From: Anthonomus grandis grandis
Lineage: Eukaryota; Arthropoda; Insecta; Coleoptera; Curculionidae
Length of the DNA: 64,000 bases
Direction: 5' to 3'
Assembly (NCBI RefSeq): GCF_022605725.1
Contig: NC_065567.1
Span: 33,459,127 to 33,523,126, forward strand
Shown: positions 1 through 11,017 of the stretch, piece after piece
Layout of the letters: each line of letters starts with the position of its first letter
Numbering within the stretch: the first letter of the stretch is position 1
Notes under the pieces: model-generated
The model's database searches: none
What the model saw: only the letters and a program-made list of their open reading frames with translations
What the model was told of the DNA's origin: nothing
Made by a program: the position numbers and the translations under genes

Positions 1-1110
1 GGACTAAAAAAGTTCACCTTTCTGGAAAAAAATATCACTGCAGTTATTCTAGGCAATTGAGGAATAAAACTGAAAAAAAATTGTTGTGGGATTTTACTTC
101 AAGTTCTTTGAAAAAAATTGAGTTTGTCTACACCAGGTAGCTAAGGACTAAAAGAGTTCAAGTTTCTGGAAAAGAATTGTTACTTTATTTATTCAGCATT
201 TGACAAATTAAACAGAAAATATTTTTCTTTTAAATTTTGCTTTAACATTCTTAAAAAAAATTGAATTTATTATCTATTAGGGGCACTTGAGAACTAGACT
301 GGATTATCTATTTCAGGCAGCTGAGGACTAAAATAGTTTATCTTTCGGGAAAAAAATATCACTGCAGTTATTCTAGGCAATTGAGGAATAAAATAGAAAA
401 AAAAATTCTTTTGGGATTTTACTTCAAGTTCTTTGAAAAAAATTAGAGTTTGTCTACATCAGGTAGCTGACTCTCTAGACTAGGAGAGTTCAAGTTTCTG
501 GACAGGAAATATTACTTTATTTATTCCAGACAATTGAGGAATCAAAGAGAAAATATTTTTCTTCTAAATTTTGCTTTAACATTCTTAAAAAAATTGAATT
601 TGTCTAATACAGGCACTTGAGAACTAGACTGGTTTAACTGTCTAAATAAAATTATCTATTTCAGGCAGCTGAGGACTAAAAAAGTTCGACTTTCTAGAAA
701 ATAAATATTAATTTATTTATTCCAGATAATTTAGCGAAAAAATTATTTTTTTTTTAAAGATTTTTCTTTAACCCCCTTAAAAAAAATTACAATTGTCTAT
801 CTCAGGCAGTTGAGGAATTAAACAGAAAATATTTTCTTTTGGATTTTGCTTCAACTTCTTAAAAAAATTACAAGTTGTCTATTCCAGGCAGTTGAAAACT
901 AAACTAGTTTAATTGTCTGAAAAGAATGTATCTATTTTCAGCAGTTGAGAACTGATACTGTTCAACTTTTTGGAAAAGAAATTACTTTATTTATTCCAGG
1001 CAGTTGAGAAATAAAATAGAAGCATTTTTTGCTTTTGCTTCAAATTCTTTGGAAAAAAAAAATTATTTATTTATTCCAGGCAGTTGAGAACTGATAAGAA
1101 GAGTGTAAAA
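1..1110. repeat. Degenerate minisatellite-like tandem repeat
   Basis: The block repeats a theme of roughly 100-150 bases: a core close to TTCCAGGCAGTTGAGGA, then an A-rich stretch, a short T-rich run and 'gctt(t)aacttctt' followed by a poly-A tract. At least eight degenerate copies can be followed by eye. The same core recurs near 1520, at 3234-3320 and near 38790, so the family is dispersed as well as tandem. No ORF of interest lies in it. The unit length is an estimate. Confidence 0.7.
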
Positions 1111-1141
1111 GAATACTGTAAGAAACCAAGCATCAACTAAT

Positions 1142-1700
1142 GGGCTGATAATAAAAGAGAGAGCCAATGATAGTTCAAGCTTCATTTGCTCGATTCTCTT
1201 TACTGCTGTAGCAGGATTTTTCAAAAACTGCCTTATAATTTACATATATAGATACACAAAATTCTATATGCGTCCATTGGGCCTCATTTCTGTTTAAAGT
1301 GCCTGAAATAAATAAAAAAATATTATCAGTTCCAAGTAGTTGGTGGTAGATGGTCACAGTGAGTGAAGAGTATGGATTTAACACCAATAAAACAAAAAGT
1401 TACCTTCCAGGATTACTCTCCAAGAATTCTACAGAGAAACAATCTCTTTTACGACTCTCTATGTATTAAGTTTCTTTTTGTTTCAAGTGCCTAATATTAA
1501 AAGGAAAATTTTTCTAATTCCAGGCATTCGCAGCAATGGCTTCTTGGGTAAGTGTGTCCAATGTGCAGGTTTGATCTTTAAGGTGGCCACTGACTTTAAA
1601 GTCTAAGATCTCAAAAACCGGTTGGAATATTCTCATATAACAGAAAGCATTATATTCAGAAAAGCATACTCTAGAAATCTTATATTTGATTAAAAATAAT
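1142..1700. other. AT-rich intergenic stretch with no recognised gene
   Basis: I see only a scrap of the neighbouring TTCCAGGCA repeat near 1520. The short open frames here have no recognisable domain or splice context. Confidence 0.5.
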
Positions 1701-1710
1701 ACACATAATA

Positions 1711-2971
1711 AAGGGTGTTTTTTGAGAGGCGGAGAACTTTCATTTGGCAACACTGTTATTTATGACAGCCGACCTGACAGTTCTGGGTTATTTTTAGATT
1801 AGTTTGGTTTGGCAATTCATCATGAACAGACTCACGCCGGAGCAACGTTTCCAAATTGTTCAAATTGGAAACGTGTAACAAATATTTTGAAAGACATGGT
1901 TCTATTCGAGAAACACATCGGGCATTTATTATGGTGCCCATAATCGTCCTTCAGAGAGATTAATTCGAGGAATTGTTGATCGTTTTCGCCATACTTTTAC
2001 TCTAGTCGACAATACGCATCTCGTAAGACGCCGTACAGTGCGCACGCAACAAGCGATAGCTGCTGTGCAGCACAGTGTTGATAATGATCCAAATGTGTCA
2101 ATTCCTCGTCGTTCTCAACAAGTGAACTTATGTCCATCCACTTTATGGAAAAATTTGCGCTTCAAAAGATCTCGGATTGCGAGCATATAAAATTCAACTT
2201 GTCCAGAAGTTGAAACCCCAGGATCTTTTTTTGCGCCGTACATTAGCTGAATGGGCGGAAGGAAAGATTGCTGTTGATACACGATTTTATATGGAAATTT
2301 TGTTCAGTGATGAAGCACACTTTTGGTTAAAAGGCTATGTAAACAAGCAGAATTGCTAAATTTGGGGGGATAAGAATCCACGAGCTTATGGCGAAAAACC
2401 GTTACATCTAGAAAAACTAACCGTTTGGTGCGCTTTATGGGCCGGTGGAACCATTATGTCTTCAGAAATGTTGATGGTCAGAACGTTACAGTAAACGGTG
2501 AGCGATACAGAAACATGATAACCAACCTTTTTGTGTCTCAATTGGAAGCCGTTGCAGGCGTTGCAGAAATGTGGTTTCAGCAGGACGGTGCCGCGTGCCA
2601 TACAGCGCGCCAAACAATTCATTTACTGCAAGAGACATTCGAGCAACGAATAATTTCAAGGAATGGACCTGTAAATTGGCCAGCTCGTTCGTGCGACTTG
2701 AAGCCATTAGATTATTTTCTTTGGGGCTATGTTAAGTCGCATGTCTAGGCTGATAAACCCGAAACACTTGAGCACTTGGAAGCCAACATACGACGCGTGA
2801 TTGCCGAAATACAGCCTGCAGTACTGGAAAGAGTGTGTGAAAATTGGACCTCTAGATTTCGCCACGTACGCGCCAGCCGTGGGGGTCACATGCCAATATT
2901 GCATGCCATAATGCACAAAATGTTGTGTTTAATTTCAATTTAAAGTTCTTCGCCTCTAAAAAAACACCCTT
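1711..2971 (+). mobile_element. Tc1/mariner-type (IS630 superfamily) transposon, inactivated
   Basis: A 1.26-kb element bounded by imperfect terminal inverted repeats: AAGGGTGTTTTTTGAGAGGCG at 1711 and its reverse complement ending at 2971, with homology continuing about 30 bases inward. It encloses a broken transposase on the plus strand. No clear TA target duplication is visible (TA lies at 1709-1710 on the left only), so the right edge may be eroded. It sits inside the local minisatellite family, so it probably inserted there later. Confidence 0.85.
1822..2939 (+). pseudogene. Tc1/mariner-type transposase pseudogene
   Basis: Translation starts with MNRLTPEQRF at 1822 and meets an early stop. 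Recognisable pieces follow in several frames. One is a DNA-binding region ending near 2160. Another is LAYKIQLVQKLKP-like sequence running into FSDEAHFWL (first catalytic Asp) in the frame of 2177-2359. The DDE core is in the frame of 2425-2748, with WFQQDGAACH (second Asp) and NWPARSCDLKPLDYFLWGY (third acidic position). By my count 36 residues separate the second and third Asp. At least three frame disruptions and several stops make it non-functional. It belongs to the DDE_3-type family common in insect genomes. The conserved C-terminal SRGGHMP-like segment is also present. Confidence 0.85.
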
Positions 2972-3233
2972 CAGTTTCGGCACTATGGATCTTTTTGTGT
3001 AGATGATTTACTAGAATAGCAATACTCGAAAAAATCATACTCGATCATTTCTATTCTTGACTGCAAAAGTATATGACGTGAAAAAATCCATAAAGAACGA
3101 CTTATTGTGCAGTCGGTAGGATACATATACAATTTTCTTGAGCTTCTGAAAAAACGTTATCTATTATAATTCTCCATGTATTAAGTCTCTTTCTGTTTCA
3201 AGTGCCTGAAAGAGAAATAAATATTTTGCTTAT

Positions 3234-3340
3234 TCCAGGCAGTCAAAGCAGTTGCTCTTCTGGTGTTCTTCTGGAAGGCAACATAGAACTACTTGAGTAA
3301 TTCCAGGCAGTTGAGAATTAATATTAACTTCTCTATATCA
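3234..3340. repeat. Outlying copies of the TTCCAGGCAG minisatellite
   Basis: Two copies of the TATTCCAGGCAGT core followed by the same A/T-rich spacer seen at 1-1110. This suggests the repeat once ran across the Tc1/mariner insertion. Confidence 0.5.
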
Positions 3341-3700
3341 TGCATATAAGTCATTGGAACGTTTCTCAAAGCTAAACATAATGGTGGAAATCATATCAAT
3401 CTTGTTGGCACAAAAGAAGAAATTTTGAATATTGATCTGTACAATTGTAGAAGCATACATATATACCAAAATGAGCAGTCAAATTTATTTCTTAAAAATT
3501 GATGTTCATCGAAGTTTTAATATGATAGAAATTTTATTAGTGTTAAACTGATTAAACTGATAATTCGAAATGAGTTGGTATGCTATGAGGTTAAATAGGA
3601 ATCAGTTGATATGCAAAAGAAAGAAAATATTATCAAGTAAATATGGGACGAATGTCTATACTAGAATTTTAAATCAGAAGTAAGAAGACTAAGAATATAA

Positions 3701-3743
3701 GATTTTTGCAAGAGAGGTGAGCATCATCTCTCTTGCAAAAATC
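3701..3743. repeat. 20-bp hairpin with 3-nt loop
   Basis: The left arm 3701-3720 begins GATTTTTGCAAGAGAGG. The right arm 3724-3743 is its reverse complement apart from one G:T position. The loop is GCA. The remaining sequence between 3341 and 4138 has no recognised gene. Confidence 0.75.
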
Positions 3744-4138
3744 TTTGAATCTGTGATTGAAAATATGTCTTGCAACCATTTCTTGTCCATTTTATGGTCC
3801 TTATCCAATGTTTTAGCCATTAACCCCAACAAACTATACATTTGCAGCATATTGATATGTTATTGATAATATAATACTGTTAAAGGAAAAGTTGAATAGT
3901 ATGTCAAGGTCGTCTAGAAGGTTGTGAAACCCCTCACCGTTTAGCAAATGTTTACGCTGCTATTTAAAGCATTACAGGTAATTAACCTTAATTTTATTAT
4001 ATTTTGTTTAACTGTTAACTTTTACAATTTGCTTGAAAATTTTATACATTTGGGAGCAAGATTGCGAAATTTCGCGCAATTTTCACATATTAATTACATA
4101 TTTTTTTTTGGGCACTTGTAAGTCAAATTATTTCTTAC

Positions 4139-4635
4139 CTGAACTAACTCCAACTAAAAATCTACTCCAAAGCATCCAATGTTTGATATGATCATCAAAA
4201 AGTTCTAGGCAAGAATATATGGCACTAGCTATGGTAAAGAGTAGTAATGAGAATATTAATGGTATCCTAATTGACCCTAACTTGTTACTCCACCAGCCCA
4301 CTAGGGGTGAAAATAACATTTGTCCAAAGGGGTTGGCTGCTACTATGAATCCCATAAATTCTTTACCAGCTAAAGGGTCTAGCTAAAATATTTGATTAGA
4401 ATTAGAATTTTTTAATTTTAGTAGAGATTTTTATATGTACCTTATCTAAATATGGCCATACACCAGTAACGACAATACTAAATCCTAAGGACATAATAAA
4501 AATTGTAAAATAAATCACATAAATCGACCGCCATCTTTCCTTATACTGTAAAGGAGTCTCGAGGTTCTCGTCAATATTTAATTCTGCGTTGTTCATTGAT
4601 TTAAAGAGTTTCCTGATTTTCGTTAACCAAGGCAT
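4139..4635 (-). CDS. MFSD8/CLN7-like major facilitator transporter, first two exons (partial)
   Basis: Two exons read on the minus strand. Exon 1 is 4635-4441: Met start, an acidic cytosolic head, ERWRSIYVIYFTIFIMSLGF opening the first membrane helix, ending WPYLDK at a GT donor. Exon 2 is 4382-4139, after a TTTTAG acceptor: LDPLAGKEFMGF, then helices through FGQMLFSPLVGWWSNKLG (the MFS loop 2-3 motif region) to LVGVSSG before a GTAAGA donor. Both junctions keep the frame. The order ERWRSIYV, WPYL, FGQM and GxWSN is typical of MFSD8 (CLN7), a lysosomal membrane protein of the major facilitator superfamily; the human protein is about 518 residues. Only about 146 residues are present here. Later exons should lie beyond position 1; I found none in 1-4138. 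It could be another MFSD8 paralogue. Confidence 0.8.
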
Positions 4636-4639
4636 TTTG

Positions 4640-5520
4640 ACGTTTATTTGTGTTTATTGAGTTCTAGCTAAAACAAAAAAAAATAAAAATTATTCCAATG
4701 CAGATCTATAATTTTTGTAGATCAAATATGGATTGTTATGGCAACCTCAAACTGACGTTGTATCAAAAAGTTTTTTTATAATTAGACTGTCATATCAAAA
4801 AACACCAAAGTCGTCAAAATGTCACGTTAATGTAACGTCTTTTTACAATAAAATGTATCAGGGTAACCTTAATTACAAGCCACTATTGTAGTCCTGTCTA
4901 ATTTCTACCATTTACTACCTAACAAACAATTTAATTTATCGTAAAAAACAATGTTTTTTTTTGGTCACTTGAACTAGAACTAAGTTAGTTTATGGTCATA
5001 TTTGTACTTTAAAAACCTTAACGATGTAGCAGTTATTCCAACGTTGGGTGATTTGGGTTGCACAATGATGGTGTTACGTTAATATGAGCCAGGTTTCGAG
5101 TTTCTGTCAAAAAACTTTATTATGATATTAACTTAAATAAATATGAAGACAAATTAACTTAAATATAATAAAGTAACGCGAATACTGATGCAAATTCCGT
5201 GTAAGGTAAGCGCAATTCTATGAACTGTTCAAATTTTTAATCTGTCAAATACATTTAATGAGTATTTGCATTGTTACGTTATGGTAGTGTATTAAAAGTC
5301 AGACTAGTAAACAGTAATTTAATCTTGAAAATCGTATTATTAGTATAGGGATTATTTGAATATTTTGAGTGCATAATAAATGGATCTCAATAATAATGTG
5401 ACTATAACAACCAGTTTAACAATAGAGCGACAGTTAAAAAAAATTAAAGACCTTCAATGTTTTTTTTTGATCGAACAATTGTTGTGTTATATTTATTTAA
5501 CATTTTAAACGTTTATTTGG
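4640..5520. other. Upstream region of the MFSD8-like gene; no gene seen
   Basis: AT-rich sequence 5' of the transporter on the minus strand. It presumably holds the promoter and 5' UTR, but no motif is clear enough to call. No coding exon was recognised. Confidence 0.4.
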
Positions 5521-6032
5521 TAGGGGAGACTGGAGTCAATTGAACCATTTTGTACAAATATTTTTTTTCTGGCTAGATAAATACTATAATATGATCAAAA
5601 AATAGGTAACATATAGCTGGGAACTTGACATACTTGACCTAGTAGTTAAATTTGACTATAGATAAGCGAAAAAAAATATGCAAATAAAAATAAGTGGTGG
5701 AGCATAATGTTTCAAACGACCCCGATCAAGGGTCATTTGAAACACATTATTGGGATAGTTGTAACAAAAGCAATATAGATTAAATTAAAAAAAACATTGC
5801 TTTTTATTTTCTTTTATTATTCAAAAAAGACTCAAAATCATATAGAAACTGTAAAAAATGCATCATAACAACAACAAAAAAATAACAGAGGCTAATATTC
5901 TGCTTATGAGTAGGAACATTAAACAGAAACGTAAGAACATAAAATAAAACTTAGGGAAAAGTTTAAAAACAAAAAACAACAACTGGTAGTTTTTATAATA
6001 TAGATGTGTAACACTTAACTTTCAATTTTTGG

Positions 6033-6174
6033 TCAGTCACTTTGGCAATTATGGCAAACATAATATGTGAGCTCTTGTGGTGTGCATACTTCATGCGACC
6101 ACATTTTGCAGTTAGTACATCGGATCCACTGTTCACCTGGCTTACTTTTATAAAATGGTTCAACACAGGTCGGT
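6033..6174 (-). pseudogene. Frameshifted Cys/His finger end of the pogo-like transposase
   Basis: Read on the minus strand one frame away from the main ORF, this gives CVEPFYKSKPGEQWIRCTNC, then a KMWSHEVC segment and YYVCHNCQ before TGA. The spacing of Cys and His (C..WIRCxxCxxWxHxxC...YxCxxC) is that of a PHD-like zinc finger, which commonly ends this transposase family. A one-base shift near 6172-6176 makes the main ORF stop early instead of entering the finger. Confidence 0.75.
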
Positions 6175-7650
6175 AGAATTTTCAGATAACTTCTTTCTTG
6201 TTCTCACGGGTGCTTTTTTTGGGATTTTCTTTGGACCCTTCTTTTGTGTTTTCTTATTAGCTTCTCTCTCTATTTCCTCCTTTTCCGGTGTATCGGTGTA
6301 CACGGTTGACTTCCTCTTTTTCTTTCCTCTTGCGTTTATTTTTCTTGGTGAAGCTTTTCCGAAAGGCCTAACAACTTCTGGTAAAAACGTGTTATTTTGG
6401 GTGTTTTCGGAAATTTCACAATTTTTTAGGCCCCGAGAAGTTGATGGCGTTGGGTTTTGAAACTCATCTTCTAAGGTTGGTACAGTCAGATTGTTTCCTG
6501 GATTTGAACTAGGATGATCATTTGGAGGTTCGGTTGAAGGCAACCTATTGGTAACAGACGTAGATGAGGTAGGATTATCAAATGTATCTTCCAAAGTAGG
6601 ATCTGTCAGATTCAGATTGTTGCCTGGATCTAAAGCAGGTGAAACTGAAGGTTCGATTGGAGGCAACCTATCTGTGACAAAAGATGGCGAGAAATCTGTC
6701 TCCGTAAAAATATCTCTGTTAAAAGGATATATCCCTCTACACTTAAATCCGGCTTGGATATTGCTTTGTGTAAGAGCTAAGGGCAATGATGTTGCGACAA
6801 TTCCGGGTAAATTATATATAGACATCGGTTTACCAGGGCGACTACGAATCCAACCATCACAAGCAGAGTTTATTGCTTTCTTAAGAGGACCGAAAACTGT
6901 TCTATCGAGGAGCTGACATTTATGCGAGCAGTGGGGTGGGAAAGAAAGCATTACTATTCCATGAGTTTTACAATAGTCTAGAGCTTCTATACTAATATGG
7001 GATGAGTGGTTATCCAGTGTGAGTAGAACCTTATGAGCTTGTGAAGAATTTGTGTGCTTTTGAAAGTGTTTTAAGAACAAGACGAACTCTTTTTCTTGCA
7101 TCCATCCTGACCCGTTTCCAGCCCCAATACACCCTGGTGGACCATCACGAATAAAATGATCCTGAAACCGCAGTCGAGGAAAAATAAACATGGGCGGAAT
7201 CGAGTTGCCTAGTGCGTTTATTGCCACCGTAACTGTTACGAGTGTACCACGTTCTTGTGAGGTAATTGCACCCACTTGTTTCATGCCTCTTTTTGCTACA
7301 ATTCGATTTGGTTTCTGAACTGTTGTCACACCAGTTTCGTCTACGTTGTAAATATCCTTTGCTTCAAATTTGTCTCGATCCAAAACTTTGGCAAGATTAT
7401 TAAAAAATACAGAAACATTAGCACAATTGAAGCTGGTTGCTCTGACTAAGCTGGTTGCTTGTGGTGCTCTTATTAATAAGTCACGGTGTCTTGACATAAA
7501 ACTGGAAAACCAGGCTTCTCCTGCCATGCCGTTTTTAATCCAAGTGTTCGGTTTATCTATATCATATTTAATGGCTAATTCTAACGCAAGTCTCCGAATA
7601 TCTTTGGTTGACAGACCTTGATAAATGTCTGCAGCTTTTTTTAGGTACAT
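6160..7650 (-). pseudogene. pogo-like DDE_1 transposase, long open frame lacking the N-terminal HTH
   Basis: 496 codons are open from MYLKKAADIY. Residues 1-60 match the end of the CENP-B/HTH region (YQGLSTKDIRRLALELA, then WFSSFMSRH). The DDE_1 core shows YNVDETG with Asp104, LTLDNHSSH with Asp213 and LLDRTVFGPLK with Asp249, giving 35 residues between the second and third acidic residues. The tail (about 330-496) is Pro/Ser-rich, then strongly basic. Stops lie directly upstream of the Met, so the DNA-binding helix-turn-helix head is missing. The original C-terminus, a Cys-rich finger, continues in another frame (6033-6174). The uninterrupted catalytic core suggests a fairly young insertion. 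The expected role was cut-and-paste transposition. Confidence 0.85.
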
Positions 7651-7659
7651 GATTTAAAA

Positions 7660-8430
7660 AATAACTCATATGTAAAAAATAATTATTTTGTGGTTTGTTC
7701 TGTAGGTACAAGTGTACAAGTACATAGTAATAATTTTTACAATAAGATGATAGATGATTGTTTTCTTATTATAAATGTACTTGACTATTTCACTGGAGTG
7801 AGTATAGGCTAAGATCCACGAAGTAATAACTTGTCTGTAATTCCCTGCTTCCTTTAATGAAATATATTAAGTGCTAATTTATAATAACATGTTATATAAT
7901 GTAATCCTAACTAGAAAAAGAACCCAATATTAATTTCTACACTAGCACTTTTTTACCCATCTTACTGACCATCTTTTTTTAACTAATTTAAATATTTGCA
8001 GTCTTGGTAATTTTTTTTTAAATCTTTTGATTATTTCTAACTATCTATTTGTTCATTTTCTTTTTAAAGTTTTCCTTCTATGTGGTTTGTTTAATTTTTC
8101 ATTCAGTTGTCTGATTTATAAGTCCGACCCAATCAATAATGCCATACGATAAAATAAATTTTACCATAGTACACAGTACACTGTTTTTGTTGTAAAAATG
8201 TTTACTATTCTTGTGATTCGCTTAAACAAGTATAATAAAGATTTCAGCTTTTTTGTACGCGATTGAGTATGCTTATCCCACTTTAATTCAGAGTCTAATT
8301 CTAGCCCTAGGTAATTAGTTGATAATGACTTGTTCATTTCTTAATTCAGGATTAATAGTTAATTGGGAGCTAGAAAATAGAACCTACACCGTTTGTAGTG
8401 TACCAGTGTATATTTTTTATCTACCTTGTT
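7660..8430. other. AT-rich stretch with no recognised gene
   Basis: Nothing recognisable apart from AT-rich low-complexity sequence. Its right edge grades into the reverse-transcriptase relic. Confidence 0.4.
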
Positions 8431-8434
8431 CCAT

Positions 8435-8830
8435 GCATCACCTTTTGTGCGGTAAACAGCGTCATCTGCAAATTACGCCATTTAGATCAAGTGCTAGTAG
8501 ATTATGAATAATATTGAAGCGATTAAAATACCTTGTGGGACCATATTCGGTAAATTCATTTTCTATTTGTACAACTTGCGTTGTTCTAAGTAGCTTTCTA
8601 TAAATTTAAGTATACCCTCGGATTCCAGTACGTTTTAGCTTTCCGTGACATATAGTGTCGAAAGCCTTTGCTAAGTCTATAAACACTGCAGCACTTTCTT
8701 ATACGTGTCAATTGATTGGTATATTTTCTTGGTTTGCAGATATCTTTGCGAAATCCAAATTGTTTGGGTGACAAGATATGGAATTTAGTAATAAAATTTA
8801 TCGATTTCTTAAAGTTTTTTCGAACACTTT
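8435..8830 (-). pseudogene. Non-LTR retrotransposon reverse-transcriptase relic
   Basis: On the minus strand, going from high to low coordinates, the degraded reading gives QFGFRK (about 8744-8761), FIDLAKAFDTI (about 8650-8690), VPQGI (8531-8542) and FADDAVYRTK (FADD at 8461-8472). These are four consecutive RT motifs of a jockey/CR1-type LINE, in the expected order and spacing but in several frames with stops. FADD is the catalytic motif. No endonuclease or tail was identified. Inactive. Confidence 0.75.
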
Positions 8831-8899
8831 TGAGCCAAGTTTAATATTAAACCTATTGGTCGTGAACCATATATGTTCGACCCTTTTTAAATATAGGTT

Positions 8900-9377
8900 T
8901 TACGATTGCTGATTTAAATAGTCTAGAATAATGGTCGCTGGAAAATGCTAAAATTATTATGTATTTAATTAAATCACCTATTTCTATTGATTCTTTGACA
9001 AAATTGCAATACTGCAATACTTTTTCGAATATTAAATTAGCAATTTTTTCCTTAATTAACCGTGTTTATATTTGTGTTATAATTTGTCTGTATTATATAT
9101 TGCCTGAATCATTCCATCCAAGATCCATAGTTTCCTCTCATTTTGCATTTTTATTGGTTTTGTATAGCTTGATTGTTCAGTTTACTTAATTTACTTACTT
9201 TATGTATTGATAAATGTTTTTTTTTCTCTTGGTTTATATTTTCTGTTAACAATATATATATTTACTGTTTATGTCTACGTTCTAAAAATAATGTTAAATA
9301 ATGCTTTAATGTTCTTTTTTATTTTCAATCAAAAAACGTATTTTCCAAATAATTGTTATAATATACAAAAATCCTAT
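8900..9377. other. AT-rich intergenic sequence, no gene seen
   Basis: Two short T-rich open frames (8959-9189 and 9207-9413, plus strand) have hydrophobic low-complexity translations and no domain. I regard them as chance. Confidence 0.4.
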
Positions 9378-9505
9378 TACGGTCCTGTCGTTCTGATTGA
9401 TGGCAATTATTAGCCTTCAGTACATGCGCGTGCGTTTCATCCATAGCTTCATAAGTACACATAATGAAATCGAGCGCATGCGCAAAGTGATGCAACAGGA
9501 CCGTA
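9378..9505. mobile_element. Possible 128-bp MITE with 11-bp TIRs
   Basis: TACGGTCCTGT at 9378-9388 is exactly inverted as ACAGGACCGTA at 9495-9505. The interior is unusually rich in CG dinucleotides (CATGCGCGTGCG, GAGCGCATGCGC). No target duplication is evident. Confidence 0.45.
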
Positions 9506-9509
9506 CTTA

Positions 9510-10710
9510 AGATTGTAAATGGTATCAAATAAAGCTTGGAGTAGGTGCTTTTTTATGGATAGGGATATTCTATGAGAATTTTAGGTATGTTTTCTGTATC
9601 TCAAAAGCTTATGGTGCCTATTTATTTAATTTTAAATTAAAACAAAATATTCCCTGATTACACCACTAGTAGCTTGAGGGTTTTTAGAGATGTACATCTT
9701 ATAGGTCTCAATTAATCTCGGTCTTGGTCATCTCAATTTGATCTTTCATAGAGGATTATTGGAGTTTAACAATCTTCCAGCCAATATCAAACTGTGATAA
9801 TTTAAAATAGGTCAAAAGGCTCTTGAGAAAGCTTATTTTAAGTAGAGATTAATCCTTTGTATATATTTTTTAACACAGTTTTAGTGCTGTTTTATTTTAC
9901 ATTTTCAACCGACGAATAAGCTTAATTTTAATTTAAAGTTTTATATATTAAATTTTTTGATTTCAAGGCTTATTTGTCATATTTTTTCTTTATAAGTAAA
10001 ATTAAGTAATTAATGTGTCGCCAATAGATAGCATTTATCCGTTAAATAAATACATTATTATATAGATATGTCTTGCCCTGAAGATCATGCAAATAAGGCA
10101 TCAAAAGGTCGCAATTAAAAAAAAAACGTCTTAATATTTAATTTTTTTTGAATTATAATTACATTAAATATCTCAACAATAAAGTGATGTTACATAATAG
10201 TATTCATAATTAAAAATATGTTTATATAAATAACAAAATAATTTTTGTCATCGAGTATTCTAATTAACGACTTGACAGGGTAATTGGTAGTCCTCGTTTA
10301 GCATTATCCATATAGCATAAATATTTTTTTATTTACAATTATACAGTATTAGTAGGATAACGATTCGGTTCAATTAGACCCAATTAAAATTATTTATAGA
10401 CGGTAATTTTATTATGTAACCTAGTATATTTGTTTAAATAATTAGGCTTTATAATATATGTACTAACAATTGGTTAATTTATTCTTTTGTCTCAACAGAA
10501 ACTTGATTGAAGTAGAAAGTGATTCATTATTTTGTTACTATTATCACACTATATACTACTACTGCTATTATAGTATTTATGACTAAACTCAATTACAAAT
10601 TCTTATCCTCTACGGATGCATGCCTCCCACATTTTGAATTATCATAAATAATAGTAATTTTATTTAAAGTTTGAATTTAAATTAATAAAAACGAGCAGAA
10701 ATGTAATATG
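9510..10710. other. AT-rich intergenic sequence, no gene seen
   Basis: No coding exon, repeat array or RNA gene was recognised. Confidence 0.4.
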
Positions 10711-11017
10711 ATTAGATCAGGTAATTTTGGCGCCCAACGAATAGGTTCATTCATTGCTATCAAATATTCTTTCGATTTTCCTATGTTATTTTTAAAATTA
10801 CATGATAAAGGTTATGAGGTATTTAATTATTGTCCTGTAAGTCTTTTTTTCATTATATCCAAAAAATAGCTTAAAAAGGGAAAAAAATATGTGTATATTT
10901 ACGCATAGGCATATTGCACCAACATATAAGTTTTCCCTCCTAAAAAAATTATCTATTCATTTAATGTATAGTCATCTCTGTCTCACACATCATTTTATTC
11001 ATAAATCAACCTTTGTC

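Larger units (their letters stand above)
5523..7650 (-). mobile_element. 5'-truncated pogo-like (DDE_1) DNA transposon
   Basis: The minus-strand transposase gene is followed by a 3' flank ending in GGGGAGACTGGAGTCAATTG (written on the plus strand from 5523), which looks like a terminal repeat. No matching inverted copy is visible upstream of 7650, and the transposase lacks its N-terminal DNA-binding part, so the 5' end of the element appears lost. A 15-bp inverted repeat (arms GTTTCAAACGACCC and GGGTCATTTGAAAC, around 5708-5743) lies in the 3' UTR. Confidence 0.7.

Noticed and set aside
2386..2916. Minus-strand ORFs within the first transposon
   Set aside because: Shadows of the plus-strand transposase, which carries the DDE motifs.
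6155..6460. Plus-strand 101-codon hydrophobic ORF, and others at 6548 and 7370
   Set aside because: Antisense of the pogo-like transposase; the hydrophobicity is the complement of its Lys-rich tail.
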